Below, piece by piece: positions 15,166 to 15,786 of a stretch of 15,786 bases of DNA (position 1 is its first letter; each line of letters starts with the position of its first letter). The DNA comes from Negativicoccus succinicivorans. Its GTDB lineage: Bacteria > Bacillota > Negativicutes > Veillonellales > Negativicoccaceae. The DNA lies in assembly GCF_018373335.1 (NCBI RefSeq), contig NZ_JAHAHH010000021.1:1-15786 (forward strand), in the 5' to 3' direction. Under the pieces are notes generated by a model, which made no database searches, was not told the origin of the DNA, and was given only the letters and a program-made list of their open reading frames with translations. The position numbers and the translations under genes were made by a program.

Positions 15166-15786
15166 GGGACCCCTCCCGCCGCAACGGATTGCGAGCATTA
15201 TAAGCCGCTTCGATGTGCTCGCTCGTAAACACTTCTTCCACGGGCCCCATCGCAATACGACGCAAGTTAATCATCGTAACCCAGTCAAAATATTCCGCCA
15301 CCGTCGCCAAATCGTGATGCACAACAATGACCGTTTTGCCGCGTGATTTCATCTCTTGCAACAAAGCGACAATCGCCTTTTCCGTTTTGGCGTCGACCCC
15401 CTTAAACGGCTCGTCCATAAAATAAATATCCGCTTCCTGAATCAATGCGCGCGCTAAAAACACACGCTGCTGCTGGCCGCCCGATAGACGACTGATTTGG
15501 CGGTCAACGTAAGCTTCCATGCCCGTTTTCCGCAACACATCCATCGCCATCTCCCGCTCCGCCGCCCCCGGTCGTTTAAACCAGCCGAGATGACCGTAAC
15601 GTCCCATTAGTACGACATCCAGTACCGTCGTCGGGAAATCCCAGTCTACACTGCCGCTCTGCGGCACATAGGCAATCCGCTTGAAATCATCGCGCGACAC
15701 GGCCAACCGACCGTCTAAATAAAATTTGACCGAACCGGAAATTTTAGTCAACAATCCCAATATCGCCTTGATCAACGTCGATTTTC
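15146..15786 (-). CDS. Metal ABC transporter ATP-binding protein, N-terminus outside window
   Basis: The ATPase subunit that powers metal uptake; 213 residues are visible and the frame is open at the right edge. The window edge cuts the Walker A motif: the first complete codons read KSTLIKAILG. The Q-loop is in YVPQSGSVDWDFPTTVLDVV, a stretch characteristic of the MntB/SitB/TroB group of manganese and iron importers. The signature is LSGGQQQR, Walker B is ADIYFMDEP, and the switch histidine is in VIVVHHDL. About 30-40 residues are missing at the start by comparison with the family. A substrate-binding lipoprotein gene is expected nearby but is not in the window. Confidence 0.95.
   Translation of the reverse strand, partial: KSTLIKAILGLLTKISGSVKFYLDGRLAVSRDDFKRIAYVPQSGSVDWDFPTTVLDVVLMGRYGHLGWFKRPGAAEREMAMDVLRKTGMEAYVDRQISRLSGGQQQRVFLARALIQEADIYFMDEPFKGVDAKTEKAIVALLQEMKSRGKTVIVVHHDLATVAEYFDWVTMINLRRIAMGPVEEVFTSEHIEAAYNARNPLRREGSHAVAAE

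Overview
The window looks like part of the chromosome of a diderm Firmicute of the Negativicutes type (Megasphaera, Dialister, Veillonella or relatives). This is inferred from three things seen together: an RND efflux operon with a periplasmic adaptor, which implies an outer membrane; strong Firmicute-style AGGAGG ribosome binding sites; and a large type II-A Cas9. I could not run a search to name the genus. Most genes lie on the minus strand.

Layout. 1-3393: a minus-strand tetR / membrane-fusion adaptor / RND pump operon, with the pump running off the left edge. 3515-3988: a lone YhcH/YjgK/YiaL-family gene. 4102-4185: tRNA-Leu(CAA). 4324-4953: a plus-strand membrane-anchored DUF2939-like protein, sharing a bidirectional terminator with a convergent GT28 (MGDG-synthase-like) glycosyltransferase at 4984-6078. 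6453-7081: a CRISPR array of 10 repeats and 9 spacers. 7106-12572: csn2 remnant, cas1 and cas9. 12861-12956: a divergent tracrRNA, found by its complementarity to the repeat. 13152-15786: a Mn/Fe-type ABC importer (second permease, first permease, partial ATPase).

The main observation is in the CRISPR locus. The effector parts look complete. Cas9 has all RuvC and HNH catalytic residues, the tracrRNA has a promoter, a strong anti-repeat and a terminator, and the array is regular. The adaptation part is damaged. There is no cas2 anywhere in the window, Cas1 stops after 257 residues without its usual C-terminal tail, and Csn2 lacks about 45 N-terminal residues. The Cas1 truncation and the start of Csn2 homology fall at the same point, near 7633-7644. 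The simplest reading is one internal deletion of roughly 0.5-0.6 kb running from the end of cas1, through cas2, into csn2. The locus would then be a frozen system, able to interfere but not to acquire spacers, unless Cas1-Cas2 are supplied in trans.

Secondary points: a 24-bp gap between csn2 and the first repeat that carries an extended -10 promoter for the array; two variant repeats whose changes fall outside the tracrRNA-paired part; and an ABC-3 permease with a C-terminal winged-helix extension, recalling the permease-repressor fusion YtgCR of Chlamydia.
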